DNA of 64,000 nucleotides, taken from Plectrocnemia conspersa (taxonomy: Eukaryota > Arthropoda > Insecta > Trichoptera > Polycentropodidae). Location of the stretch: positions 1,054,001 through 1,118,000 of the forward strand of contig VTFK01000091.1 in NCBI GenBank assembly GCA_009617715.1, read 5' to 3'. The notes under the pieces were generated by a model. That model did not search any database, was not told the origin of the DNA, and worked only from the letters and a program-made list of their open reading frames with translations. A program made the translations under genes and the position numbers. Shown piece by piece: positions 21,101 to 36,100 of the stretch (its first letter is position 1; every line of letters starts with the position of its first letter).

Positions 21101-24100
21101 TAGCATACTGGGATTGTTTCTCTAAAAAAATATTACATAGCTGCTATATACGATAAATTAATAACGCGTATTCTATACAATGGACTCGTTATCTAGCGGA
21201 TACATAGAAGTAGATAAGGACAGGGTGATGTATAGATCAGTGTTTTTCTTTTTATACACTGAAAAAATTGATTTATTATTATTTTATAATATTAGAATAA
21301 CGTATTTTCATATACTAACCTAAGGATGAGATCGAATTTGATGATTGCACGGTACCGATATCTTCGGTCAGCGATGACTCCGATGGGTATTCAAAGGTCT
21401 TCGTCAGCGTGTCGTCGAATTGAATCTTTAATTTCTGAAATAAAACAACAATAAGATTAATAAAGGAATGTGTGATAAAGTATCAACTATATAATACATC
21501 TACTACTCTTCCAAAAGTTTTATAGTTTGCAAGACCGTATCTTTTGACTTTATAATCTGATTTCTATTTTCATTGAATTAGTAGATTCAGATTCACTCTA
21601 TGATTGTATCGAATTGATTTGATTATACTAGCGCAGTTTTTTAAGATGATATCTAGATTTTTATATTTTAAACTCTTCAATGGTGGTTCACCTGTGCCGC
21701 GATTTTTTTCGGCATTTGATAAATAAACAGTCGCGTCAGATAGGAATGTTTAGCAGCATGCGTGCGTCTGTCGTCTGGGCAAATAGAGGCTCACCGTTAG
21801 TTCGCCCAAAACCGGTCCCAATTCAGACAAGAATTAGTTGAACGAATTTCTGGTCCGGTCAGCGCGGGTCAATTGACTCGACCAGATATTTATTAGTCCG
21901 CTGGCCGCAAGAGCAATTATCAGCTTCTGTCAAAACTGGTAATCTGTCGGGATTCTTCTGCGATACTCGTCAATCTGGTCGATAAATCAATCAAAATGTA
22001 AATCGGTTACAGAGCAACTATTTTCAATAGAATGAATCACTTCAGATACTATTTTGCTAAAATTAACAGAGGCAATAGTGATTACCTTGGAAAAAGGTAG
22101 CTATAATCTTCACCAAATTGGATTGCTGCATTATGTGCCATAAAAATTAATATACGATATTATTCATCGTAAAAATTCGTCCGTTGAAATTCTTCTTTTT
22201 AATTAACTGAGTTTTGGCTATATAGGATTTAAGAGGTTGAGTAGAACTGGATAGCATCATAGATATTTGTAAAAAAATATAAAAGCTTTGATAAAAATAA
22301 TTTATTTATTTCGTTGTAATATGGTGAGCACAATCAGCAACCACTAAGCAAGTAGTGAGACATCAAACTGAAAGCAAAGTCTGTGAAGCAGTATGAACTT
22401 TTAAGCAATTATTAGTTATTAATCTATAGATATCACTAAAAGCTAGCTCCAATTTTTAAATTATTCATCAAAATATCCATCCGCAAAACTTAATCTGTGA
22501 TGATCGATCGAAATTAAAATTATATATAATCACTAATTTCGATCTCTTAGAATAAAAATAAAAAAAAAAAACACTAAGGTTCATATGACATTTTAGCACA
22601 GGTCATTTAGATATTAGTCACGATATACCATTGATACAACGCGATAGTTTATTTACTAAAGAATGTCAAGCACTATAATTTTTGTATAGCAATTATTTTG
22701 TACCAGGTCTGTTAAAATAACGTAATATATTTTAATGGTTTGAATTTAATAAGAAACGGCGTTTCAGCGACTGGTTAAAAGGACAACGAAACACTATTAT
22801 ACTTACCGAAATCAATTAAATCAAACATGCAAATTTTTTTTTTGAACAAATAACATAAAATATATGCGCACTTTTAAATAAAACTCATGCCAAACAAATT
22901 ACATTTAAATAAAAAAATCTAGTACGAATTTACACGTTTAGTATATTTATTTTTAACAGACAGAGTGCAAACATTCCTGTCCACCCCTAGGGGCAGTATC
23001 GTTATGCGATATTGATTTGTTTTGAGGATTATTATCTTATCACTCTTTTCACTATATTTTATTAATTAAATAATTCACCTTGCTTTACATGTATTTTTAA
23101 TACTGTTTTATTTATTTAAAAAAATATTTAATTTAGCCCTGTTTTAACACTCTTATGTATTTGTTTTTGTGCATAACTAAAAAATAGAGTATAAATTATT
23201 AAAATAAAATATTTAAAAGATAAAAACATAAATTACATTTTTGCGCAAAGCCAACCAGATTAGTAAGTTCATTGCTTTCCTTTTATATCATATATCTGCC
23301 AGTACACTGAAGTAACAAAATTACTTCAAAATTGTCAATGAACCTCTAGTTAAAATATATGAAAGTTCAGTTCTAAACTTGAAATTAGTGAAGCTAAATC
23401 CTAATCGACACATACGATAACGTCAATAAATAAAAATGTTACATTTTTACTGTTTTTGTTAGCAAAAATTCTAAAACCGGTTTTAAGTACAAAATATATT
23501 TATCAAAGAAGTCCGTAAGGTCTAGACTGGTAACCGAAAGGCCACGGGTTCGAGCCACGGCAATAGACTTGAATTTTTAATTATGAAAATACGCTGTTAT
23601 TGAAAAACAGCTCTAGCTGCCAAATTACATATATTGTTTATAAATAACGTTTAATAATTATAATAATAATATTTGTCACCAATTCCTAGACGTAAAAGTC
23701 TGGTAGTTAATACTTATTTGTAGGTATTCACTATGTTTGATTTACACAGTTGGGCTTATTACACCTCAGATTAAAAAAATTAAAAAATAAAAATTAGTTT
23801 CGCCTTAAATAATTTAAATACAAAGGATAAGGGATGTCATTTGAGGAGAGCTGGTGGGAGCATTTCTCCTTTGAATTTGGCCAGAAAAATGCATGTCATT
23901 TGAATTTTAATAAAATCGAAATATATAAAAAAATTACCACTGACTGGCCAACTTTTGCCCCCCCCCTTTTGTTCTAAAACTAATTAAAATAAGTTTAAAA
24001 AGAAGTACAGACAAACGGTGCATCTCGCATATTAATCCATAGTTAGTCTGCACTTAGATAATACTGTTTTAAAAATATGATAGCTATACTTATCGATATT

Positions 24101-27100
24101 ACTACGGAATTTTAATATAAGAGGGCTGATCAAAGTATATTCAAATCGAATTTTGGTCAATAGGAGAGCGCAAAAACAATTATCACTTCTCAGAAGTCAA
24201 AAATTCACGTCAAAATCAATAAAATCGTATATTTTACTTGTATTTAATATATTAAAATATTTTAAATAACTTGAGAAAAAATGTCTAGACGTTATTGATA
24301 TATGAGCTGCCAGTAAAAAACAGTTGAACTCTTGGAGATTTTAGGTAACTAAACGCTTGTTACCGAGCGTTCCCACTGCGATGGTGAACAAAGTATATTC
24401 AAATCGAATTTAGGTAGACGATTCCCGAAAAAAATTGTAAATCGCAGGTTATTTTTTAAGAAACACCGGTTTGCAGGCGATAATTGTTGAATTTCGCCTC
24501 AGTAGTCTGTTCTATAAGCACGGAACTCTTTCAATTTTTTGCGGAACACGGTTTCTATTTCGATCGTCCGATTTGGTTCAGCTAAGCAGTTACCTAAAAT
24601 CTCCAAGAGTTCAACTGTTTTTTACTGGCAGCTCATATGTCAATAACGTCTGGACATTTTTTCTCAATTTATTTAAAATTAGTAATACAAGTAAAATAAA
24701 TAAATAAAATATATTTTAAATCTTTCAATTATTACATAAATATCTCTATATAATATATTAAAATAATAAATTAATAAAAATTCATATAAATAATAAGCTT
24801 TTATAATTTAATAATATTTATATTAATACATTTCTTAAATTAATATCAATTAATTTTTAATTTATATTTTTTTTTTAAATAATACTATTTCATATAATCT
24901 AAAAATTGATAATATTTTTTTATTATTATATTTATTAATCATTAAATTATTTAATAGAATATATTCATTTAAAATGACTTGGACTTGGGGCAAAATATAT
25001 TAAAAAAACGTTGGACTTCAAAAGGTTAAGACTTAACGACACACAATATGATTTTTTTAAAAATTTATTTTTACAGATTTATCTGTATACACCTTCAATG
25101 ATTATTTTAAGGTATTAAATGCATTAGAGAAATAATACTACATATCGCAGTGTTTAGCGATTTAGTCTTATTTTATTGCCACAAATAGTAGATTACTAAA
25201 TTATTATTTAAAATTTAACCACGCGCAGCTTTGAAACATTGTGTAATCTTCGTGCGAAAAACTAATTACAACATTACTCTAATTATTTCATCATTTCGTA
25301 AAAAAAACCAAGCACACTTTTTACAGCGTCTTTTTACACTAAAAAAATGCTTTTTTACCTTAAAAAATCTAGGGCCGCAAAACCGATATGAAATATAACG
25401 TTCTTATCATTATCTATAATCATTAATAATAAATCGGATTTCTGATAATTTAATCAAGTCTGAAGAATTAATGATCAGGTGAAATCTTTGCGATCGGAAA
25501 GAACGATTTTTTTTATTTTATAAGCACACGATTAATACAAATCCCATAAAAGTTCAAGACCACCAGTTACCCAACAATGTAACACATAAAAAAATCTCAC
25601 CAGCGGCGCTAATTGATTCCGGAATTTTTAGCTTCAATTAAAATTCCGTTTGCATACACCACATAAAACTCTCAGAGAGCAACAGCAGCAGAAATAACAT
25701 GCTACACACACATCATACACACACGTCAGATTGCGGTCGAGATGCATTACACGAAAAAAATCCAATACCAGTTTGCGGCCAACCCGAGGGTCAATCGGCG
25801 GTTTTGGCTTGACTCGATCCAGGCGAATTCCACTCCTGCACGACACGACGTATGGCATATGGCCCTAGCTAACAGTACACGGTCATGGTTGGGGTGGCGC
25901 TGGTGATCATTCACGCCAGAGTCGTTCGTGTCAAGCATTACACACTATAATATGTCTTTTCAGTGATGACTCAAGTAATTAATTCTGGGTTGAAAGGATT
26001 TTGGTGAACGGTGCCTTTGGAAAGTGTCGGTCTGATATGGTGCGTGGCCTGGAAGTCAGATTTGGTTGTATGTTCATATACTTCCAAATAAACCTTGATG
26101 TACTCGATTAATACCATTTTGGCAGATATAAAGAATGAAAAGAATATTATACGTCATATTTATTATATCTCGAGGAAGGTCCTGTAATATCTCGATAACT
26201 AAAGCTTTCAAGTATATTGATAAATTTCAAAGACACGACATCAAACAATTGTTACCTCTGCGAGCTATCAGCGATTTTAGTGAAGATCGATATTATCAGT
26301 GTCCTGACGGACCGTATGGTGCGGAATGGCCAATTTATAACTGTACATGATTTGAGCAGGGTCCTTCGGTTTCTTAGAAAAAATGCCAAAAAATACATTT
26401 AAAAATCTTGTGGGCACCGGTAAGTCCACACGAAAAGCTTTAGCAACCGCAACTCACGCTGCGACAAATATGCAGGTAATCACTTAACATAAAATTGCGA
26501 AAAAAAAGATCCACACCCGACAAACTACAAGGGCTGCGTAGTCTACCAAGAAATAAAGGTGAGAAAATTTCCTCATATGAGAGAGAAAATAATAAATAAA
26601 GCAATAACCGACGAAAACTCATCAAAATCCAAGCCCAGAGCTAATTATGCTGACGCGATAAAAAACAAAATAAATGAGAATATAAAGTTAGTACACTAAA
26701 AGACCAACCGACGATGAATAAAATTGAAGACATGATGACAAAGCTTATGGAAAGGATGAACTCAATGCTAAATCTTATGAAATTTATTTTCATATTAATT
26801 TACTTATTTTTTTAAAATAAATCTTCTAGTACAATATATTTTTAGTTGGTAACAAGAAAAGAACATTGCATTATTTTACAATAAAAAAGATTTTTTAAAA
26901 AAAAACATACATTTTACGCAATTTTTTTCGTGAACCATTTGGGTAAAATATGTCTGAATAGAAATAAAAATGTACAAATAATAGAAAGAATTTCGTGTGT
27001 GCAATACCTGCTGTTGTTTTTACTTCGCCAGCCATCCCTATCAAAAAAAGGGCGCTCTCTGTGACATATCAGAATTACTAAGAACTACTGGGTACCGCTA

Positions 27101-30100
27101 TATTTGCTTGAGATAAAGTAAATGCATTACTTACTACGCCGCACATATAAAAAAATAAAATTATCGAGCATGTCATATTAGATTTAAAAAATTTGGGCCG
27201 AAATATCGGCCAGTGGGATTTTTGCATGTGTAAGAGGGGCCGATATTTCGGTCTTCTTGGACTAAAAGGAATAATATTATTTTACTTTGATATCCCCCCC
27301 CGATAAAACAATTTAGGTTAAAGCCCTTTGGACGTGTTATCAAAAATAAATATATTTTTTTTTGAAAAATGCAAATTTTACCTTACTGTGTTTAAATGTT
27401 ATAATTTTTAAATTTTTACTTATTTAAAATGATATTTTATGTTTATTCACAAAAAAGTTTTTTCTTAAAACGCATTTTTTTTACTGATTTTTGCGTAAAG
27501 AGATAAAAAAATCAATTGGGCGACCTACGCGTTCAAAGGGTTAATTCCCTACAATGAGCATAATTTTATTCTACGCTTTTGCTTTCGTTTTTGTAGTTCT
27601 AAGCCATGGATATATCGTTTTCAACAAATAAGATGTACGGATTTAGAAAAAAATGTTTTCGGTACTATCGGTATTTAATTTTGTAATAACGATGTAAATT
27701 TTTTGCCCAAATACCGTTATTACCGGTATTTCAATCGCTGAGTTCTCGCAATTGCAAATCGCTAAGCACTTCTTCAAACCACTGAAGAGTGCTTCGAAAT
27801 TTATTATTTTAATTACAAATTGGAGTCTAGTTAACGATTTATTTTAAATAGCTTAAATATATATATATAAAAACCAAAGAAAATACGGCAAATTTTAAAT
27901 AAAAATAATATAACAAACACGCATAATATTTTCTTTACAAACTAGTTAATTATTACAAAAATTGAGACACGTAATATTAAAAAAAATATAATATAGATAC
28001 ATTCTGCCGATTTCAGTCTTCGAGAATTATGATCGCATCCTCTAATGATGCCCGTTAGACTCGGGACGTGCGCACTAGCCGACTCGCCTATGGCTGTTGT
28101 CATCCAGCTCCTTAAAACGCTAGCATTGCACATCAATCTATTTTAATATTTAATGATTTTTTACGAATTTTATTATGAATTATATTATTTTTTATTTCCC
28201 TTGCATCATATTCTTTTGTTTATTGATATATTATAATTTATTTTTTGACCATCTTGACGCATTGAATAAATTGTTGCTGCTAAGAAAAACTGAATGGAAT
28301 AATCCGATAAAGTGGTACTCATGATACATCACAATAATGGCACTGAATCAAAGCGACCCAATTTTGGAACAAACCAGTGGGTGTTGAAACAATTTCCTAA
28401 ATCAATTTCACTTTGATCCACTTTTAACATGTCTCAGATTTTGACATGGAGAGAGACACCAGAACTGTTGAAAATATTTAGCATGCATGAAAGTGGTCAG
28501 TTAGGTCGGAACGAATTCCAAGTCAACTCAAGAAAGTAGACCAACAAAAAGCAAAAGTGACCGCGTCCTTGCTACTTGTACTAGTACTAGATAGCTCAAA
28601 ATCAAAATGTAAAATATAGTACAGAATAGCAGTGCCACTTTTCTAGATTGCAATATCCACGCATTGTTGCCTTATCAATGGACAATTTCACAGGTAATTA
28701 ATTTTCGACATAGGAAAGGCCAAGTGCTCGGAGTACAATGGCGCTGCTTGTGGTTTACGCAACGAATAGCCGAAATTGGATTTTGGTCTGAACGATTTAC
28801 AAGAAGAAAAAAAAACGATACGATAAACTAATAGCGAGTAATGAAATGGTAGCGAATTTGCGCAGTTCGATATATGTATGTATCAATCGACCAGCTTGGG
28901 CAAACATACAACAAAAACCAACAGATGGAGTTCGTGTTTATATACATTATTTAGTATATCAAATCAAGTATGGTATAACAAAAGGAATTCCAAGGGTAGA
29001 TTAATAAATGCAGATCTGTATCAAGGTTAATTTAGCTGCAATGCTCTTTTTATTTGTTTCAATAAAGTATTACTATTAAATTAATACACGAAAACATGCG
29101 TAAAAGAGTTATAATCCTTAGATTAGTCTTCGTAACAAACAAACTATTATGCGCATCCAGACGGCGTCCATTACCGGTTTAATAAGTATACTAAAATTCG
29201 CGAAATATGGCAAAAAGTAAGTTACATATTAGACGAAAACAATACTTCTAGTTCTGCCGCGAATTATCGACACTGTCAGAAGATTGATAGCTGGAAAGGA
29301 TACTAAAAACTTTACTTTACTCAATAGTCAGAACACTGACGCACTGAATCACTTTCTTCAGAACTTTATCAAAAAAGATACGCCGAATCGACCGAGACGA
29401 CCTTTAAAAAGTGACACAATTTTAGCTATTTCTAGAGGGAGGTAAAAGTTAGCTAATCAGAGTTCGTTTTTTTAATATTTTATTTCATTACAATTCATAG
29501 TATTTCATCAAATGACTATGTAGTTTACGTTAAAAGCAATAAAATGTTGCCGTAGCAGTGGAAACGCTTGGTTACTAGCGTGTATATTCAGACTTTTTAT
29601 TTTAAGAATGCAAAAAGCAATCAGAAGTCAAAAATTCACGTCAAAAGTAATGAGGCAGTGGGAACAATCGGTTTTTAGCGTTAATATTAAAGACATACAA
29701 TAAGTGAGAATAGAATGAAACATATCTAAACCGAATTTTGACTAATAGGAGAGCGCAAAAAACAATTATCCCTTCTCAGAAGTCAAAAATTCACGTCAAA
29801 AGCAATAAAATAGTGCCGTCGCCGTCGCAATGGGAACGTTCGGTTATTTAGCATTCATATTAAAAACTTAAAGTACACGTGTATGTTTGTCTGTCACAAG
29901 AACTCAGTAGCTACGTGGCATTTGCATATGTCATTTCTAGGTCAAATGTGCTATTTTCAACTTTCAACTTTTAAGTTGAAAGCTGAACGGCGACGTGCTG
30001 ATGACCGATTACATGTTATTACAATACGCAAAGACAAGAAACTGAAAATATTGTTTATTGATATTACGTTAAAATTGTAATACGGCGGCTTCCATAAATT

Positions 30101-33100
30101 ATGTCAAAGGGTTTTAATGAAATTTTAACCACCACCCCCTCCCCCGTACGTTTTGTCAGGAAAGCAAAATTATTTTTAATTACAAAAGCAAAAATATCAT
30201 AGGTAGTATAAGAAAATTTAAAACTATTTTATTAAAAAAAATCAATAAATAAAAAGCTTCCATATGAGAAAATTCAAATTCCTAACATTACATTTTCTTT
30301 AAATCTTCCCTGTCACAATTTTGCTGACCTCCTCCCCTCTGAACCTGTGACACTATTTAGGGAAACCACCTAACAGGATGAATAAAATAAATTATAATGA
30401 ATAAAGAATAAATTAGCTAATAAAGCTAGTTTTATATATTTTTCACTGCAAAGTATAATGATATTTTTTGTACTATCCTAATTTGTAAAACACAAGTTGA
30501 ACACTTCTGGTTTTGGAATTCAGACGAGTTAAATTATTTGAAAATTGGAAGAAAATCATTTATCTAGTTAACGAATTTTTCTTTTAAAAAAATGTTATAG
30601 AAATGACATAAAAATTTAAATAAAAATAATAATACAATTTTCTTAATAAACCAGTTGATAGTCACCGCAAAATGATATTTTTAAAAACTAGGCCGCGTAG
30701 CTAGAATTTTTAAAGGATTGGCATGATAAACTAAGTCACGCGTCAAAATGTTTATAGGTTTTATATAAAATACGATTATTCTGAAAAATTATATTGTGAA
30801 TCGGTTCAATGCCTATACTTGATTCAGAAATCACAGTCAGTGAATCTCTTTAAATTTTAAATATTCATAAGTTAAAACGATATTATAATCCTATAATTTG
30901 CTTTTTTTTGATATTAAAAAATTAGGTAAAAAATCCAGCGATACATTTAAATCCTAAAAAATACTGAATCACAAAGTTTTTGTGTTTTATATTTCATTTA
31001 ATTTCAACTCTATTATATATTACACACCAATATATAATAACGTAGCAAAAATAAAATACTACAGAGATGAAAAATAATGGCATTATATATTTATAAACAA
31101 TATTGTGTGTATATGTATGTACATACATATATAATCATAAATTATACGACCACTTTGCGATTTAAAAACATTATTATAAAAATAATGGCGTGCCTCGTTC
31201 GATGTAGTTGGTATTATTAAAACACTGCTTTAATATTTTAAGAAAAAGTCAATTTTTTAAAAAATATTTATTTAATATAAAAAAGGACAAAAATCTGTTT
31301 TTTATTTCTAGTATGTTTTATTAAGCTTGATTTAAAAAAAAATGTTAGTTATATTTCTATTGATTATTTTTCGTAAAAAGTTAAGCGTACAGTACTCGTA
31401 TTCTCAATAGCTGCGGTATTTCATGACAGTGAATGACGGACACCAAAAATGTGTATATTTTTCTATACTTTTTGTGCATCAATTAAAACATTGCATTAGA
31501 CAGTTTCTCAAGCTGTGTGTAACATAATATATTATTGACAATATTGTTTTAAAATATAATAATAAGCATAACCCTGTTTTTGATAATGGAAGAATAGTTA
31601 GAAATACAGTTTATTTATCATATTTAGAAAATCGCGTTATTGAAGATATGCTTAAAGTAGACGCATTTAAGAAAAAAACATTTATAATATATAGATAAGT
31701 AATATTTTTTATTGTCATAGCCATATATGAAATATAAAATTGAAATACTACCTACTGACTGTGATTTCTGAACATATAATATGTTCAATATAGATATCTT
31801 TCGAAAATTGTGAGGAAGCTAAAGGTACAGCAAAAAACGAATTTGTGAGCCTTCTGCTAATTCGATTTCAAGCTTCGTTAAAAACGAAAGGGCTGTCGCT
31901 GAACACTACTGTTTAATGAGTTTACGGTTCAATTCCTACATCGGAAACTAACCGCTCCAATGAAGGAGCGCTTGACAAACGAGTAGCCAGCATCACGGTA
32001 GAGTGATTTTTATATATTGTACATAGCTGAAACTATTCTTTAGATTTTTTAGCGGTTTAGATTGTCCTGCGAAGTAAAGTGACACTTATCGAGTTTCAAA
32101 AGTGTGACATACGGTAAGCAGGCCAGCAATGACAGGTGTTATAAGGTCTTGGTGTGTCTTTATCGGTTTTAGCGGTTAACTGATTGGCGTGCTTACATAA
32201 AAATAACAATGAGATAAGAATATGTTGCGACCTTGAAGTTGCTATGCCCTAGATCAGGAACGCCACACATAGACAAGGACATATCTGAAAAATTAATTAC
32301 TTTCAAGGTCCTTGGTGATTTTTAAATAAGTAACAAGTGATTTTCAATAATCTAAATGAATGTTTCTATACTTGAGAAATATGTAACGATTATTTTTTAA
32401 TAAGTTCTAAATACAATAGTATAGCGGATAAGCATATACACTAGTTACAAACAATTGGGCATAGCTTATTCGTAAGGCCACAAACATGGTCATCACCCAC
32501 ACAAACCCATTATAATGGCAAACTGCAAATCCACACTATCATCATTTATAGCAATTTTGACATATTTACGATTGAATCTACACCTTTGCAAAGTCTACGG
32601 TAATAAGAATACTGATACATTGAATTGAAAGCGTCAAGAGAAAATAAAGTAATTCGTATTTTGTTAATTATTTCTAGTAGTATTTATTTTAATTGTTGAT
32701 TATTAAATTGTGCAACGACTTCAATTAAGAAGAGAAGCAAAAAATAATCATTATTGAAAGTTCCGAAAAATTTGTGGGACTATAGGCAAAAAAAAGGCGG
32801 CACTAGATGTGATTATTGGATGAACTTCGACGGGAAAACTACGACCCGCGGTGCCTCGCCCGCCGATTTTTCGTATGGTGATGTAATTAAATATTATACA
32901 TTTAATAAACTACACATGTGTATCATTCCCACTCTTCCGCCAAATATATATCTTGAATCAAAAATATATTGAAGACGTTTTTTAAGTGAGCACTTTAATT
33001 TACTTTTCGTGATAAAACAAGGTATTTGTAATGCAACGCTCATGCAACGTTGTGGGGTAAAATTGATTTATGAGTTGGCGCAAAAGGGTTAAAATCATGT

Positions 33101-36100
33101 TCAAACACACGTGTTCTTTCCGAGAACCATCGTGCCGCTCGTGACACCTCAATATCCAAATACTTATTTGCCCATTACGCATCTATTCAAAAGTTTCCGT
33201 AACCAAATTTGCACACTCTCACGGCCGCTCCTCTTAACACCATTGCGTCAATGTCACATGCCAAAAGTTATCAATAACGATGGAAGGAATTGTGTCGATG
33301 TGACAGCCACGCTGCGCATTCACCCACGCGTGTGCATCGGCCCTTATCTGTCAACGGCCGGCCGCAAGTGTGCCGGACGTCCGCAATCAGCGAAACGCGC
33401 GGGAGATGAGCCGCCCAATTAAATGCATCGACGATGACGTCACGTGACAAGACAGCATCTCACGAAATTGGAGTGGGTATGGTTTCGGCTGATAGAGGCG
33501 CGTCCACACTATTTCCGATAAAGCAACTCATTTCAAGTTGACCTACATATGCTCTAGATAGCACTGGTATTACGCACAGGCAGAGCAGGCACCCGCCCGT
33601 GGCGTCCAGATTCAATTAACATACTTCACTCTAATTTTATAAAAATTAAAAAACAAAACCACACTAGTGTGTAATAATATAATACTGCAACAAACTCAGA
33701 TGTCCTCAGTCTTATTCATTACGAGAAAAAAGTCTAAGAACCATAAAATAAAATCATTGATTCGTAAATATAGTCACCGAGGCGAGATAATAAATCAACA
33801 ATGAAAATCTTGTAACGGAATTCTTAAACCGGAAAGACACTACAACATAAAAGGCAATAAAAAAGGGATGCTACACTTTGAATGAGGAAAACTTGGGACA
33901 GAATCAAGAGATGGACTGTTTCATTAACAAATTAGCAAGAAGCACAGCTCACAAGAAGGCCTGCCTAGAGGGGAGGAGGAGAGGAGACAAATTCCCGTTC
34001 TTCTTGAGGGGCCCGGCTATGGAAAAATCATAGCAAGAATATATTTACAAAAAAAGTATAAATCGACATTAAATAATGAATCTAAACTATATCTGAACGA
34101 TATTACTATGGAATTCTAATATAATAGGGTAGATTGAAGTATATTCAAACCGAATTTTGGTCAATATGAGAGCGCAAAAACAATTATCACTTCGCGGAAG
34201 TCAAAAATTCATGTCAAAAGCAATAAAATCGTGTCGGCGCCGTTGCAGTGGGAACGCTCGGTAACGAGCGTTTCGGTTTAGATGTGCTTTATTCGAGTCT
34301 TAAGTCTTAATATAAACGCTTAATTTATTGCATTTGACCTGGACTGGAAATTCACTATATGGCAACACTGAGCAGCAAAGAAAACACGACTAATTATCAA
34401 GTAGATATGTTTAATGCCTAATTAAAATATTACGCATAAAATATGATTTCAGAAAATATGTCGCAACGGTGGCTAATTTTCATATTTATATGTAGCATAG
34501 AAAGGGTTAACTCGTACTTATAATTATTTATTGAAAAAAATATATTACAATGTTAAAAATATATAAAATGACATTTTTGTCATGAGGCCCGGAATCATTA
34601 TTTTTCCAGAGCCCGGGTTCGTTCTTGGCGGTCCGGTTCACAATCGTTTAATTTTAAAATTAAATGGAGCAATTTGATTGTATTATACATATAAGTACAC
34701 GTTTTACATTCAAGGAAAGGCAATCTCTTCATAAAAGAACTTCTAACTAAAGAAATTCTTGGACGGATTTAGAATATTAATTCCATTATAAGCCACCCTC
34801 TTTTCCACGGCTACCGCACGCCCAAAATCAAACAAGCATCCGCGCCATATTTACACAGACGTCCTTATGTTTTCCGTGCTACATAATACATCTATAGATC
34901 ACAATTTGGGGTGCGCTGCGTTGGGGGAGACGCTTCAGACATAATGCACAAGTGCGGATGTATTATATACGCACACCGGAGGGGGTCTGGAGTTTGAATC
35001 AATCTCCGGCCAGGGTCAAGAGTGAGCGAAAAACTTTCGCCGTCCGCTGGAGCGTAGAGGGTTAAATCGATGGAGAGTGACAGGTATGCGCGGCGCGGCA
35101 CGGCAGTGAAAATGTGCGTTGTTCCAATGCAGGAAACTGCAAGTGTGAAAGAATTCAATGAGCCGCTGGATTGGTGGAAGTGGAAGCGTCCGTTACGGTG
35201 CTGAAAGCACCAGGAAGGCTCGCTCTCGGCGGAAGAAGAGTTGTGGCAGAATTGAACAGATTTATTGGAAGAGTGCTTGAGCACCCAGCCTATTGGCCAG
35301 AACCGGTAATTCGCTTTACATTTCTCTAATATATCATTAATTTTACTTTTGTATCTGAAAGTCAAGCGTAAGTATTAAATCTTCACAAAGTACGAGTAGT
35401 GGTTTTTTGAGTCGGAATATAATAAATACTGGTGATACTGAAAATGGTTGTTGAAGACCTTATTATGTAAGATGTTGTCAAAATGTTTAAGCAAGTTAAC
35501 ATCAACACGATGAAATGACATTTTTATTGAAAAAATAATAATTAACCTTTCTGCCGCGACATCTGTTTTGTGCGAGTGTTCGTTCAGGACAGTTTAAGCA
35601 AATTTTTTGAACTATCACTAATAAACGCTTTTAATAAACATGGTTCGCTCATTTAAAACTTTCAAAGGGAGGGTAAAATATTTGCCACCCAACTATGAAG
35701 AAGTGAATTGAGGAACTACAATAAAAAAACAGAGGAAGACTGTTTACAACCGAAACGTGTTTTAAAAATATATATAAAATGTAATTTGCGACCACATATT
35801 AAAAAAATATAGAAAAATCATGACCATTTCCTTAGCGGAAAATTGCAGTTAAAATTAAAATACTCAAAATTTTTTGTTGTGCAGCAAAATGACAAATGTA
35901 TTTTTGAATCATGATTAATAAAAAAAATATGTGTTTAGTAATAATCGTTTTTACACTATCAGTGAATTTTTTTGTACGTAGTTGATAAGTTAATTTAAAG
36001 CAAAATAAGGAAAAATATATAATATAAGGGACTACGTAATAACTCACAGACTAGAGAATATTATTAAGCGACTTTCCTATTGTAAGACTCCAGGAAATGT

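Noticed and set aside
28260..28560. Possible mariner transposase fragment
   Set aside because: Mixed-composition sequence with vaguely transposase-like words, but no ordered motif set in any frame.
31890..31990. Second tRNA-like site (ggttcaattcc)
   Set aside because: No clover-leaf could be drawn, and the sequence after it does not match the SINE tail.
34892..35365. 157-codon minus-strand frame
   Set aside because: Longest intronic frame, but no domain was recognised and its ends match neither an exon phase nor a family segment.
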